64,000 nucleotides of DNA from an uncultured Sphingomonas sp. GTDB taxonomy: Bacteria; Pseudomonadota; Alphaproteobacteria; Sphingomonadales; Sphingomonadaceae. This document shows positions 8,246-16,664 of this stretch, one piece after another (positions within the stretch are counted from its first letter, which is position 1; every line of letters starts with the position of its first letter). Where the stretch lies: NCBI RefSeq assembly GCF_913777625.1, contig NZ_CAJYTI010000008.1, positions 62,001 through 126,000 on the forward strand, in the 5' to 3' direction. The notes below the pieces were generated by a model. It saw only the letters and a list, made by a program, of their open reading frames with translations, had not been told where the DNA came from and did no database searches. The position numbers and the translations under genes are program-made.

Positions 8246-9499
8246 ATGGACCATCCGATCGCCACGCCCTGGTGGCAGCGCCCGCGCCGAAGCAGCTGGA
8301 TTGCTGCCCTCGCGATGCTGGCTTTGCTGGTCGGTATCGCCGCGCTGGTGCATGGGGCGGGTGCCCGGACACTCACCGTCGCCGCCGGCACGGTGACGCT
8401 CGCCACGGCGCGGGTGGAGCTGTTTCGCGATGTCGTCGCGGTCCACGGCACGCTGCAGCCGCGCGAGATCCTCTATCTGGACGCAGTCTCCGGCGGGCAG
8501 GTCGCGCAGATCTTCGCGCAGCCGGGCGACCGCGTGACGGCCGGGCAGCCGCTGGTCGTGTTTCGCAATGCGCAACTCGTGCGGGACGTGCTCGACAATG
8601 CGGGGCGCCTCGTTGAATCCATCACCCAGGTGCAAAGCTTCGAAACCCAGCTCGAGACCAACCGCGCGACCAACGACAAGACGCTGACCGAACTCGCGGC
8701 CAGCGTCGCGACGCTGGAGGCCAAGGCCGCACGCATCGACGCGCTCACCGCGCGCGGCTTTTATCCCAGGGGCGACGCCGAGGCGCTGCACATCGATCTC
8801 GCGCGCTATCGCCGCCTCCTTGCCGTGCAGCAGGCGACCAACCAGCGCCAGGAGCGGCTGCGCGCAGCCCAGCTCCCCCGCCTGCGCAGCGAGCAGGAAA
8901 GCCTCAGCCGCAGCCTCGATGCGACGCATGCCCAGCTCGATGACCTGATCGTACGGGCCCCGGTGACCGGCACGCTCACCCAGATCGACCTCAAGCCGGG
9001 GCAGAACCGCAATCGCGGGGATCGGCTGGCCGAGATTACCAGCGATGCCGGTTTTCGCGTGGTTGCCGCAATCGACGAATACTACCTGCCGCGGGTCCGA
9101 GCCGGGCTGGACGCTGCGCTGGCCTTTGGCGGGCGGAGCCTTGCAGGGCGGGTCACCCGCGTGCGCCCGGAGGTGAAGAATGGCGCGTTCACCGTCGAGA
9201 TCGACTTCCTGGGCGCGCAGCCCAGCGGCGCCACCCCCGGCGCAGCGATCGACGGCGAGTTGACGCTCGGGCTGGATCGCCGCGCGCTGGTGCTGCCCGC
9301 CGGCGCCGCCGCGCAGGGAAGCGGGGACCTGTTCGTGCTCGCGGCCGATGGCCGCAGTGCCCGGCGCGCCCCGGTGCGCTTCGGCCGTCGTAACCCCCGC
9401 CAGGTCGAGATCCTCGCCGGCTTGCAGGCGGGACAGCGCGCCATCGTTTCGGATACTTCCAACTGGTCGCGGATCGACCGCGTCCTCCTTACCGACTGA
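8246..9499 (+). CDS. HlyD/MacA-type periplasmic adaptor of an ABC efflux system
   Basis: The 417-residue protein starts at MDHPIATPWW, followed by a single membrane anchor (about residues 18-38). A lipoyl-like region around residues 60-110 contains LYLDAVSGGQVAQIFAQPGD and is followed by a long helical hairpin and the second lipoyl half (LDDLIVRAPVTGTLTQIDLK). The C-terminal part is a beta-barrel and membrane-proximal domain. Such adaptors link an inner-membrane ABC permease to an outer-membrane channel. The ATPase starts nine bases after the stop, so the three genes form one operon. No outer-membrane factor is encoded nearby. Confidence 0.88.
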   Translation: MDHPIATPWWQRPRRSSWIAALAMLALLVGIAALVHGAGARTLTVAAGTVTLATARVELFRDVVAVHGTLQPREILYLDAVSGGQVAQIFAQPGDRVTAGQPLVVFRNAQLVRDVLDNAGRLVESITQVQSFETQLETNRATNDKTLTELAASVATLEAKAARIDALTARGFYPRGDAEALHIDLARYRRLLAVQQATNQRQERLRAAQLPRLRSEQESLSRSLDATHAQLDDLIVRAPVTGTLTQIDLKPGQNRNRGDRLAEITSDAGFRVVAAIDEYYLPRVRAGLDAALAFGGRSLAGRVTRVRPEVKNGAFTVEIDFLGAQPSGATPGAAIDGELTLGLDRRALVLPAGAAAQGSGDLFVLAADGRSARRAPVRFGRRNPRQVEILAGLQAGQRAIVSDTSNWSRIDRVLLTD

Positions 9500-9508
9500 G
9501 GCAGACCC

Positions 9509-10180
9509 ATGCTGACGCTTACCGACCTGCGCAAAAGCTTCCGTACCTCCGAGGTCGAGACGCGCGCGCTCGACGCCGTCTGCCTGGAGGTGGGCGCGGG
9601 CGAATTCGTCGCGATCATGGGCCCCTCCGGCTGCGGCAAGTCGACGCTGCTCAACATCCTCGGCTTTCTCGATGCGCCGAGCGGCGGTTCCTACCGGCTG
9701 CTTGGCGAGGAAGTGGCGGGGCGTTCCGAGCGGGAACGGACGCGGTTGCGCCGCGCGCATATCGGCTTCGTGTTCCAGAGCTTCAATCTGGTCGACGAAC
9801 TGACCGTGGAAGAGAATGTCGCGATCGGCCTGCTCTATCGCAGCGGTGGCGCCGCCGCGAAACGAAGGATCGGCGAGGCGCTGGAGCAGGTGGGGATCGC
9901 CCACCGCGCCCGGCACCGACCGCAGCAATTGTCCGGCGGTCAGCAGCAGCGCGTGGCGATCGCGCGCGCGCTGGTGGCCGAGCCCAAACTGATCCTGGCG
10001 GACGAGCCGACCGGCAATCTCGACAGTGCCAATGGCGAACAGGTGATGGGCCTGCTCAAGGATGCGGTGGCAGCGGGCACGACCGTGGTGATGGTCACCC
10101 ACTCGCCGCTCCACGCCGCCGAGGCACAGCGGACGGTCCGGATGCTCGATGGTCGCGTGGTCAGCGAGACGCTGCTGTGA
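9509..10180 (+). CDS. ABC transporter ATP-binding protein (MacB/LolD type)
   Basis: The 223-residue ATPase has Walker A GPSGCGKST, a Q-loop in FVFQSFNLVDELT, the signature LSGGQQQRVAIARAL, Walker B LILADEPTG and the switch His in VMVTHS. It belongs to the clade that powers FtsX-like permeases for export or periplasmic mechanotransmission, not import. Its stop overlaps the permease start (ATGA). Confidence 0.95.
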   Translation: MLTLTDLRKSFRTSEVETRALDAVCLEVGAGEFVAIMGPSGCGKSTLLNILGFLDAPSGGSYRLLGEEVAGRSERERTRLRRAHIGFVFQSFNLVDELTVEENVAIGLLYRSGGAAAKRRIGEALEQVGIAHRARHRPQQLSGGQQQRVAIARALVAEPKLILADEPTGNLDSANGEQVMGLLKDAVAAGTTVVMVTHSPLHAAEAQRTVRMLDGRVVSETLL

Positions 10181-12561
10181 AGCTCCGGCATTTCCTCATC
10201 GCCGGGTGGCGGGCGGCGCTGGGCGCGCGGACGCTGTCGCTGATCGCGCTGCTCGGGCTCGTCGTGGGGCTGACCGCAGCGATCCTGATGCTGATCGTGG
10301 TCCGAGGCGCTTTGCAGCAGAACGACTTCGTTCCGGCGCGCGACCGGACCTATCTGGCGACTTCCACCTTCCTGATGCCCGGGGGCGCGCTTGCGATCGA
10401 AGAGCGGACGAGCGGGTTGGCGGCGCCCCTCGTCGCGGGCCGGCTGGCCTCGATCGAGGCCTGGGCGCGGCTTGCCGAGGACGAGGTTGCCATCCGCCGC
10501 GGTGCCGTCGAGCGCAAGGAGACGATCTACTGGGCCGACCCTTCGATTGCTGACGTCGTGCCGCGCCCGGTGCTGCGTGGCGATCTGGCCGCGACGCTGG
10601 CGCGGCCCGACGGTGTAGCGATGACCGCCGAGGCGGCACGCCGCTGGTTCGGACGTTCGGACGTGCTGGGCGCGCCGCTCACCATCGCTGGGCGCGCAAT
10701 GACGGTTGGGGCCATTCTTGCCGATCTCCCGCCCGGTGCGACCGACTGGACCCATGACATTCTGGCCTCGTCGCGCAATGCCGCGTCGGTCCTCCATGGC
10801 CTCGCGCGCCCGGCAGATGGTGGGTTCAGAACCGAATCCCGGACCTATTTCCGCCTCCGCCCCGGAATTTCCGCCACAGAGGCGGCGCGCCAGATGCGCC
10901 CGCTGATCGCGACATTGATGCCGCCGGAAATACAGGAAATCTATCGCATGGGGCTGGTGCGGGTCGATCGGCTGGCGCTCGATGCCGATCTGCATCCCGG
11001 CGCGCGCGACCGGCTGATCACCGGCTCGCTGATCGCGGGGCTGGTGCTGTTCGTGGCGGTGGCCAACACGGTCAACCTGGCGCTGGCGCGCGCCGGGCGG
11101 CGGCGCAAGGAGATCGGCGTCCGCAAGGCGGCTGGAGCGGGCCGTTGGGATATCGCGTTGCAGTTTCTCGGCGAGGCGGTGGCGGCCACGCTGATCGCGG
11201 CGCTGCTGGCGCTGGTCGCCAGCGAATGGCTGCTGCCGCCGCTCAACGCCTTTCTCGATACCAATGCCACGATCGACTATGCGCAGGCGCCCTTGCTGAC
11301 GCTCGGGATTATCGCGGGCGCGGTCATCGTCGGGCTGCTCGCCGGCGCTTATCCGGCGCTGGTCGTCTCGCGACTGTCGCCCGCAACGATCTTGCGGCCG
11401 GACGGCCGAACCAGCGATGGCGGTACCAGGGTCCGCGCGGTGCTGGCGACGCTGCAGTTCGCGGTGCTGATCGGCCTGTTGATCGCCACCGGCATCGTCT
11501 ACCAGCAGCGCCGTTTCGCGATGGCGCAGGGCACGGGGGCGGATATCGCGCAGATGCTCACGGTCGATGCGGAGTGCCCGCCGGGCTTCGTCGCGGAGGC
11601 GGCGCGCCTGCCTGGCGTGCAGGGCGCCGCATGCCACGGATCGGAGTTCGTGACGGGCAAGGGTGGATCGTTCATCGAGCTGGGGGGGCGACCTGTCCAG
11701 ATCATCGTCGCGGCGGCACTTCCGGCCACGTATGCGCTTTATGGAGTCCCGCCGATCGCCGGTTCGCTCGCAGGAATGCCGCCGCAGGGCGAGCCCCAGG
11801 TGCGTCGCATCGTCCTCAACGAAGCGGCGGTGAAGGCGTTGGAGTTGGGGTCGCCGCGTGAGGCGGTTGGCCAGCGCGTGCCCGTGACAAACTTCTCGCC
11901 ATTCACCGAGGGCGAACAGATCGGTGTGGTTGTGGCCGTCGTGCCGAACTTCCAGTTCACCTCGGCCGAACTGGCGGCCAAGCCTACCGTCTATATCGAC
12001 GCCCCGCGACGGGTGGGACCGCGTGCGGGCATGGTGTCGATCCGCCTGTCCGGCAGGCAGGTGCCGGAGACGCTCGCAGCGATCGATCGCGTGTGGCGGG
12101 AAACCGGCGGGCAAGGGGCGATCCGGCGCCGCTTCCTTTCCGATCGCATGGAGGAGCTGTACCGCGATCTCGAACGCGGCATGCAGTTGTTCGCGATCTT
12201 CGCCGCGCTGGCGGTGCTGCTGGCGGCTGCCGGCATGGTTGGCATCGCCATCGCCACGACCGATCGCCGCACGAAGGAGATTGGCATTCGCAAGGCGATG
12301 GGCGCGAGCATGGGGCAGGTGCTCTGGCTGCTACTCCGCCAGCTTACACGGCCAGCACTGCTGGCCAACCTCGCCGCCTGGCCGGTCACCTGGTGGGCGA
12401 TGCAGCGCTGGCTGAACGGCTATGCCTATCGCATCGACATGCCGCTATGGTTGTATCCTGCGGCGGGCGGTGCAGCGTTCGTCGTGGCGGTCGCGAGCAT
12501 CGGCGTGCTGGCAGGGGCCGCCGCCCGTCGGGCGCCTATCGTTGCACTACGGTATGAATAG
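10177..12561 (+). CDS. MacB/FtsX-type ABC transporter permease
   Basis: The 794-residue protein has two copies of the FtsX module: an N-terminal membrane helix, a large periplasmic domain, then a helix bundle, repeated. Both halves carry the motif after the helices that contacts the ATPase (RRRKEIGVRKAAGA near residue 310 and RRTKEIGIRKAMGA near 705). Paired modules in one chain are typical of exporters of small peptides or macrolide-like compounds. It works with the upstream ATPase and HlyD adaptor; the exported compound is unknown. The direct repeat follows about 140 bp after its stop. Confidence 0.92.
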   Translation: MKLRHFLIAGWRAALGARTLSLIALLGLVVGLTAAILMLIVVRGALQQNDFVPARDRTYLATSTFLMPGGALAIEERTSGLAAPLVAGRLASIEAWARLAEDEVAIRRGAVERKETIYWADPSIADVVPRPVLRGDLAATLARPDGVAMTAEAARRWFGRSDVLGAPLTIAGRAMTVGAILADLPPGATDWTHDILASSRNAASVLHGLARPADGGFRTESRTYFRLRPGISATEAARQMRPLIATLMPPEIQEIYRMGLVRVDRLALDADLHPGARDRLITGSLIAGLVLFVAVANTVNLALARAGRRRKEIGVRKAAGAGRWDIALQFLGEAVAATLIAALLALVASEWLLPPLNAFLDTNATIDYAQAPLLTLGIIAGAVIVGLLAGAYPALVVSRLSPATILRPDGRTSDGGTRVRAVLATLQFAVLIGLLIATGIVYQQRRFAMAQGTGADIAQMLTVDAECPPGFVAEAARLPGVQGAACHGSEFVTGKGGSFIELGGRPVQIIVAAALPATYALYGVPPIAGSLAGMPPQGEPQVRRIVLNEAAVKALELGSPREAVGQRVPVTNFSPFTEGEQIGVVVAVVPNFQFTSAELAAKPTVYIDAPRRVGPRAGMVSIRLSGRQVPETLAAIDRVWRETGGQGAIRRRFLSDRMEELYRDLERGMQLFAIFAALAVLLAAAGMVGIAIATTDRRTKEIGIRKAMGASMGQVLWLLLRQLTRPALLANLAAWPVTWWAMQRWLNGYAYRIDMPLWLYPAAGGAAFVVAVASIGVLAGAAARRAPIVALRYE

Positions 12562-12698
12562 ACGACGCGCCGAAGTGCGCGGCCACTTGCACGTCCCCCG
12601 CTCAATGAGGCGTTCACAGCCTCGGTACGGCATTCGGTGCCCATCGCTGTTCGACGGGGTTTGCTCAAACGGATGGTAATCCATGGTCTTTTCGGAAC

Positions 12699-12745
12699 TG
12701 GCGCGCCCGAGGTGAACGTGCTGGGCACCTAGGTCATTGGGAAAT
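12699..12745. repeat. Direct repeat B flanking the two-component/efflux block
   Basis: Partner of repeat A (6244-6290) with about five mismatches. The first 11 bases, TGGCGCGCCCG, are also the 3' end (complement of CGGGCGCGCCA) of the intact tRNA-Arg at 20077. The surrounding 12562-12806 gap holds no gene that I can support. Confidence 0.82.
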
Positions 12746-12806
12746 TCGGCTTCCAACAGACCGGCATAGACGTGGTGTGCGTCATGTGTAGGGATCTGAA
12801 GCTAGG

Positions 12807-14399
12807 TCAGCGGCCGGTGAGCGTGGACCAATCCAGCGCGAAGCGGGCTAGATATTTCCGCAGTCGGTCCGCATCGTTGGCGGATGTTCTGCGGGTGCGG
12901 GATGCGACGAACAAGGTTCGCCCGGCTTCTGAAAGCGAACGGCTTCGGCGGCAGGTTTGGACGACTGCGGCGAGTTGCACGCGGTCGAAGGGGTCGACTT
13001 CCGCCAGCGCCGCCGGCGTCAGCACTTCTGCCAGAATATCGCTTTCATCCTGGCCCTGCCCGGACCACAGGCGAGCCAGCCGGTGGACTTCCGCCTCGAC
13101 GGCGTCGGTGTCGATCCGCCCCTTGGCACTGAGGGTGGCCATGCGGGTGACGCTTGCCGACAGGTCGCGGAAATTGCCCGGCCAGCGCGCCTCCGGGCTG
13201 GTGGCGAAGGCGAGATAGCGCTGGCGGGCCTCCTTGTTGAAGCCCATCCGGATGCCTTCGCGCTCGGCGAAGCGATCGAGCTCATAGTCGAGGTTGGGCT
13301 CGATGTCCTCTCGGCGCTCGGCGAGGCCCGGGAGCTGAAAGGTCCAAAGGTTGAGCCGTGCGTAGAGATCGTCGCGGAAGCCGCCCGCCGCCACCGCCGC
13401 GCCGAGGTCGCGGTTGGTGCCGGCGATCAGCTGGAAGTCCGAGGCGACTTCCTTGTCCGATCCGACAGGGAGGAAGCGCTTGTCCTCGATGGCGCGCAGG
13501 ATCATCGCCTGCTCGTCCGAGCCGAGTTCGCCGATTTCGTCGAGGAACAACATCCCCTTGTCGGCAGTCCGCAGCAGCCCCGTGCGATCGCCGACCGCGC
13601 CGGTGAACGCGCCCTTGCGGTGCCCGAACAGCGCCGACATCGCCCCGTCGCCCTTCAACGTCGCGCAATTCACTTCGACGAACGGCCCGGCGATCTGATG
13701 CTTCAGCCGCTTCAGTTCGTAGATGCGGCGTGCGAGCTGGCTCTTGCCCGCGCCGGTGGGCCCGGTGAGCAGGATGGGCGCCTTGGAGCGCAGTGCGACG
13801 CGTTCGATTTCGTCGATCATTCGGTTGAAGGCCGGGTTGCGCGTCTCGATGCCCGATTTGAGGAACGACGTGCCTTCCTGCGCGGCGACGGCGAAGCGCG
13901 TGGCGATGCTGTCGTAGCGCGACAGGTCTAGATCGATCGTGTTCCAGGTGCCGGCGGGGTTCAGCGTGCCGCGCTCCGGCTGGGTCTGGAGCAGGCGGCC
14001 CGGCAGATACCGCGCCTCGGTCAGCAGGAAGAGGCAGATCTGCGCGACGTGCGTGCCGGTGGTGATGTGGACCAGATACTCCTCGGCCTCAGGGTCGAAC
14101 GGCTCGGCACGGGCGAAGTCGAGCAGCTTGCCGTACACTTCCTCGAAATCCCAAGCGTCATGGAAGTCGAGCACGCGCAGATCCACTCGCGTCTCGGGCG
14201 AGACGGAGACCACGTCCTCCGCAACATATTCCGCCAGCCGGCGATGCTGCGAGCCGTGGATCAGAAGGAGCCGATCAACGCGCAGATCCTCATGCATGGC
14301 AAGGCCGACGGTGGGGCGCCACTTGTTCCAGCGCGAGGGGCCGAACTTGCTCGCATCGAGAGTAGAGCCGAGAAAGCCAATTACAGTCAGCGGTTTCAT
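12807..14399 (-). CDS. rtcR: RtcR, sigma-54-dependent activator of the RNA-repair operon
   Basis: The protein has 530 residues, the normal length of RtcR. The N-terminal RtcR/CARF-like domain (about 1-180) is the sensor. The AAA+ domain follows, with Walker A GPTGAGKS at 213-220, the sigma-54 contact loop GAFTGA at 263-268 and Walker B LFLDE near 284-288. The C-terminus is a DNA-binding region. The ATG at MKPLTVIGFLGSTLDA was chosen because the conserved domain begins there. In Salmonella RtcR responds to damaged tRNA. Here it is divergent from rsr across a 272-bp gap with a sigma-54 promoter, so it very probably switches on rsr, the Y RNAs and rtcBA. Confidence 0.95.
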   Translation of the reverse strand: MKPLTVIGFLGSTLDASKFGPSRWNKWRPTVGLAMHEDLRVDRLLLIHGSQHRRLAEYVAEDVVSVSPETRVDLRVLDFHDAWDFEEVYGKLLDFARAEPFDPEAEEYLVHITTGTHVAQICLFLLTEARYLPGRLLQTQPERGTLNPAGTWNTIDLDLSRYDSIATRFAVAAQEGTSFLKSGIETRNPAFNRMIDEIERVALRSKAPILLTGPTGAGKSQLARRIYELKRLKHQIAGPFVEVNCATLKGDGAMSALFGHRKGAFTGAVGDRTGLLRTADKGMLFLDEIGELGSDEQAMILRAIEDKRFLPVGSDKEVASDFQLIAGTNRDLGAAVAAGGFRDDLYARLNLWTFQLPGLAERREDIEPNLDYELDRFAEREGIRMGFNKEARQRYLAFATSPEARWPGNFRDLSASVTRMATLSAKGRIDTDAVEAEVHRLARLWSGQGQDESDILAEVLTPAALAEVDPFDRVQLAAVVQTCRRSRSLSEAGRTLFVASRTRRTSANDADRLRKYLARFALDWSTLTGR

Positions 14400-14400
14400 G

Positions 14401-14418
14401 TTTATCCCATAGGATAAA
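14401..14418. promoter_or_regulatory. Short inverted repeat next to the rtcR start
   Basis: TTTATCC (14401-14407) pairs with GGATAAA (14412-14418) around four bases, directly upstream of the rtcR ATG. It could be part of the regulator's binding region or a leader hairpin of rtcR. Confidence 0.45.
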
Positions 14419-14443
14419 ATACGATCCAATGCGATCGTATTTT
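14416..14443. promoter_or_regulatory. 11-bp perfect inverted repeat, candidate RtcR upstream activator site
   Basis: AAAATACGATC (14416-14426) and GATCGTATTTT (14433-14443) are perfect complements with a 6-nt spacer. The dyad lies about 110 bp upstream of the sigma-54 promoter, a usual distance for an enhancer-binding protein. Binding by RtcR is inferred from position only. Confidence 0.65.
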
Positions 14444-14451
14444 TCCGATGC

Positions 14452-14488
14452 GATCTCGAGCTGACATGCCGGCGCATTGGATCTCGAG
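14452..14488. promoter_or_regulatory. Paired GATCTCGAG sites between rtcR and rsr
   Basis: GATCTCGAG occurs at 14452-14460 and again at 14480-14488, 28 bp apart start to start. Each contains the palindrome CTCGAG. They may be further activator sites or IHF/RtcR-related repeats in the upstream region of rsr. Confidence 0.45.
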
Positions 14489-14548
14489 ATGTAAAAAATG
14501 TTTTAAAGTCAATGTAATGATAGATTTCTTCGACCTTGATGCCACGAC

Positions 14549-14565
14549 TTGGCACGCCTTCTGCA
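14549..14565 (+). promoter_or_regulatory. Sigma-54 promoter of the rsr-rtcBA operon
   Basis: TTGGCACG, four bases, then CTGCA matches the -24/-12 consensus (TGGCACG-N4-TTGCW) with exact GG-to-GC spacing and one change in the -12 box. Transcription would start near 14576, about 95 bp before the rsr ATG. Its presence opposite rtcR, the matching class of activator, makes the call strong. Confidence 0.85.
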
Positions 14566-14671
14566 AAGTACCTGGCATCGGATCGGGCGCTTCCTGGATC
14601 CGATGGCGCGGAAGAACGGGGCGGCCGGAATGGGCCGGCCGCCCCCGGATCCGCAGGAAGGATACAAGGCA

Positions 14672-16219
14672 ATGGCAAACAAGGGACTTTTCGCCTCGGC
14701 GATCGCGAAGCTGCTTCCGGCAGCCGATACGCGCAACCATGAAGGCGCCCCGGCCTATGCCTATGGCCCGCAGGCGAAGCTCGCCCAGCTGGCCGTTACC
14801 GGCACGCTCAGCGAGACCTTCTATGCGACCGCCGAGGCGCAGCTTTCGGACGTGATCGCCGCCGCCCAGGCGTGCGATCCGGGCTTCGTCGCCAAGGCTG
14901 CGGTCTATGCCCGCCGCTCGGGCGCGATGAAGGACATGCCGGCGCTGTTAGCGGCCTATCTCACCGTGGCCGATCCGGACCTGGCGGTCCTTGTCTTCGG
15001 CCGCGTGATCGACAATGGCCGGATGCTGCGCAGCTATGTGCAGATCCTGCGCTCCGGGCAGGTCGGCCGGACGTCGCTTGGCACCCGGCCCAAGCGGCTG
15101 GTGCAGGGCTGGTTGGAACGCGCCTCGATCCGCGACCTGATGGCCGCGGCGACGGGCCGCGATCCCAGCCTGGCGGACATCGTCAGGATGGTGCACCCCA
15201 AGCCCGCCGATGCCGAGCGGCGCGCCTTTTACGGCTGGCTGATCGGCAAGCCCTATGACGTGGCCGCGCTGCCGGCGGAGATCGCCGCGTTCGAGGCGTG
15301 GAAGACGGACCGTTCGCGACCACTGCCGCCGGTGCCGTTCGAATGGCTGACCGCCTTCGAACTGACCGCCGCGCAGTGGGCGGAGCTTGCCGGCGCGATG
15401 GGCTGGCAGGCGCTGCGGATGAACCTCAACACGCTGGCGCGCAACGGCGCGTTCGACGTGGAGGGGGTGACGGAGCGGGTGGCCGAACGGCTGCGCGATC
15501 CGGCTGCGATCGCCCGGGTGAAGCCGACTCCGTACCAGCTCCAGATGGCGCTGGCGGCGGCGGACGAGGCCGTGCCGCTGACCGTGCAGGCCGCGCTGGA
15601 GGATGCGCTCGAAAAGTCGCTGGCCCGCGTGCCGGCGGTGGCGGGTCGGGTGATCGTCTGCCCCGACGTGTCGGGGTCGATGGCCTCGCCGGCGACGGGG
15701 GTCCGCAAGGGCGCGTCGTCGAAGGTGCGGTGCATCGATGTCGCGGCGCTGGTCGCGGCGGCGATGCTGCGGACCAACCGCGATGCAAAGGTGCTGCCGT
15801 TCGAACAGGGCGTGGTGAAGCTCAAGCTCGATCCCAAGGCGCGCGTCGCGGTGAATGCTGCGAAGCTCGCCGCGGTGGGCGGGGGCGGCACCAACGTCTC
15901 GGCACCGCTCGCCTTGCTGAACATGCTGGGTGAGAAGGTCGATCTGGTCGTGATCGTCTCGGACAACGAGTCCTGGGTCGATGCGACGCGCGGCGGTGCC
16001 ACGGCGACGCTGCGCGAATGGGATCGGCTGAAGCGGCGTTGCCCAGGGGCCAAGCTCGTCTGCGTCGACATCGCGCCCTATGGCACGACCCAGGCGCAGA
16101 GCCGGGCGGACATCCTCAACATCGGGGGCTTCTCCGATGCGGTGTTCGACGGGATCGCACGCTTCGCCGCCGGCGAGACGCGCGACTGGGTGGGCATCGT
16201 CGAGGCAGTGGAGGTGTAA
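14672..16219 (+). CDS. rsr: Rsr, Ro60-like TROVE/vWA RNA-binding protein
   Basis: The protein has 515 residues. The first about 320 residues are the TROVE domain of Ro60 orthologues (YAYGPQAKLAQLAVTGTLSE near the start, then FVAKAAVYARRSGAMKDMPA). The C-terminal vWA domain has an intact metal site in CPDVSGSMASP with Asp near residue 332, and a downstream VVIVSDNESW. Ro proteins form rings that bind misfolded RNA in the cavity and Y RNAs on the outer face; in bacteria a Y RNA can tether Rsr to PNPase. The ATG after GCAGGAAGGAT is used. The Y-RNA-like array begins seven bases after the stop. Confidence 0.93.
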   Translation: MANKGLFASAIAKLLPAADTRNHEGAPAYAYGPQAKLAQLAVTGTLSETFYATAEAQLSDVIAAAQACDPGFVAKAAVYARRSGAMKDMPALLAAYLTVADPDLAVLVFGRVIDNGRMLRSYVQILRSGQVGRTSLGTRPKRLVQGWLERASIRDLMAAATGRDPSLADIVRMVHPKPADAERRAFYGWLIGKPYDVAALPAEIAAFEAWKTDRSRPLPPVPFEWLTAFELTAAQWAELAGAMGWQALRMNLNTLARNGAFDVEGVTERVAERLRDPAAIARVKPTPYQLQMALAAADEAVPLTVQAALEDALEKSLARVPAVAGRVIVCPDVSGSMASPATGVRKGASSKVRCIDVAALVAAAMLRTNRDAKVLPFEQGVVKLKLDPKARVAVNAAKLAAVGGGGTNVSAPLALLNMLGEKVDLVVIVSDNESWVDATRGGATATLREWDRLKRRCPGAKLVCVDIAPYGTTQAQSRADILNIGGFSDAVFDGIARFAAGETRDWVGIVEAVEV

Positions 16220-16225
16220 CGAACA

Positions 16226-16371
16226 GGGTCGTGGCGAATGCTGGCGGGACTACATGTCACCAGAGGGGCCCGACGAGTAAAGCGCCCGCGCAAGCGGGAG
16301 ATGCGGGTTCGAACCCCGCCGCCGACACGTAGCTTAAGGGCCACGTCTCGCCGTTCTCGTCGCCACGACCC
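16226..16371 (+). ncRNA. Y-RNA-like element 1, tRNA-like core open in the D-loop
   Basis: Ends 16226-16237 and 16360-16371 pair over 12 bp (outer strand starts GGGTCGTGGCGA). After the conserved GGCGAATGC and GGACTACA come GGCCC (16267-16271, pairing with GGGCC at 16338-16342), D-stem strand AAGC (16280-16283), a hairpin CCCGC-GCAA-GCGGG (16285-16298) in the anticodon-arm position, a perfect T arm (16303-16319, loop TTCGAAC) and D-stem strand GCTT (16332-16335). The tRNA order is thus circularly permuted, with the break in the D-loop. The acceptor stem is weak here. It lies between rsr and rtcB, the known location of bacterial Y RNAs. Confidence 0.82.
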
Positions 16372-16383
16372 ACTACGAACGAT

Positions 16384-16517
16384 CTGGCGAATGCCGGGAA
16401 GGACTACATGTTAATGCGACGGTCGCGGGTTCGAATCCCGCTCGTGCCGAAGGGCGCGGTAGCTCAGCGGATAGAGCATCGTCCCTTCGGGGGGTCTTTT
16501 CCAATCCTCGTCGCCAA
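16384..16517 (+). ncRNA. Y-RNA-like element 2, tRNA-like core open at the anticodon stem
   Basis: The closing stem is TGGCGA (16385-16390) with TCGCCA (16511-16516). Inside, in order: anticodon-stem 3' strand GACGG (16418-16422), T arm (16425-16441, loop TTCGAAT), a 7-bp acceptor stem 16442-16448/16453-16459 closed by the loop GAAG, the TA linker, a D arm with GCTC/GAGC (16462-16465, 16474-16477), then anticodon-stem 5' strand TCGTC (16479-16483). This is a full tRNA-like fold whose acceptor ends are joined and whose anticodon end opens into the Y stem. The D arm ends in GGATAGAGCA, as in the real tRNA-Arg nearby. Confidence 0.82.
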
Positions 16518-16526
16518 GCCGACACC

Positions 16527-16658
16527 ATGCTGGCGAATGCCGGTGGGACTACATCCAGGACCTTGCGATGCCGGTTCGAACCCGGCCGGGCCGTCTCGGT
16601 CCGTAGCTCAAACGGATAGAGCACAAGGCACGTCTCACCACCCTCTGGTCGCCAGCAT
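16527..16658 (+). ncRNA. Y-RNA-like element 3, tRNA-like core open at the anticodon stem
   Basis: The ends ATGCTGGCGA (16527-16536) and TCGCCAGCAT (16649-16658) pair perfectly over 10 bp. The core has anticodon-stem strand CCTTG (16561-16565), a four-base variable region, T arm (16570-16586, loop TTCGAAC), a 6-bp acceptor stem CGGGCC/GGTCCG closed by GTCTC, TA, D arm with GCTC (16606-16609) and GAGC (16619-16622), and CAAGG (16624-16628), which pairs perfectly with CCTTG. The architecture is the same as element 2 with a different sequence, so base pairs are conserved by covariation. Confidence 0.85.
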
Positions 16659-16664
16659 CCGATT

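Noticed and set aside
8180..12114. Long antisense frames (644 and 724 residues) over the efflux operon
   Set aside because: They mirror the codon structure of the adaptor, ATPase and permease genes, have no domain motifs and no ribosome site.
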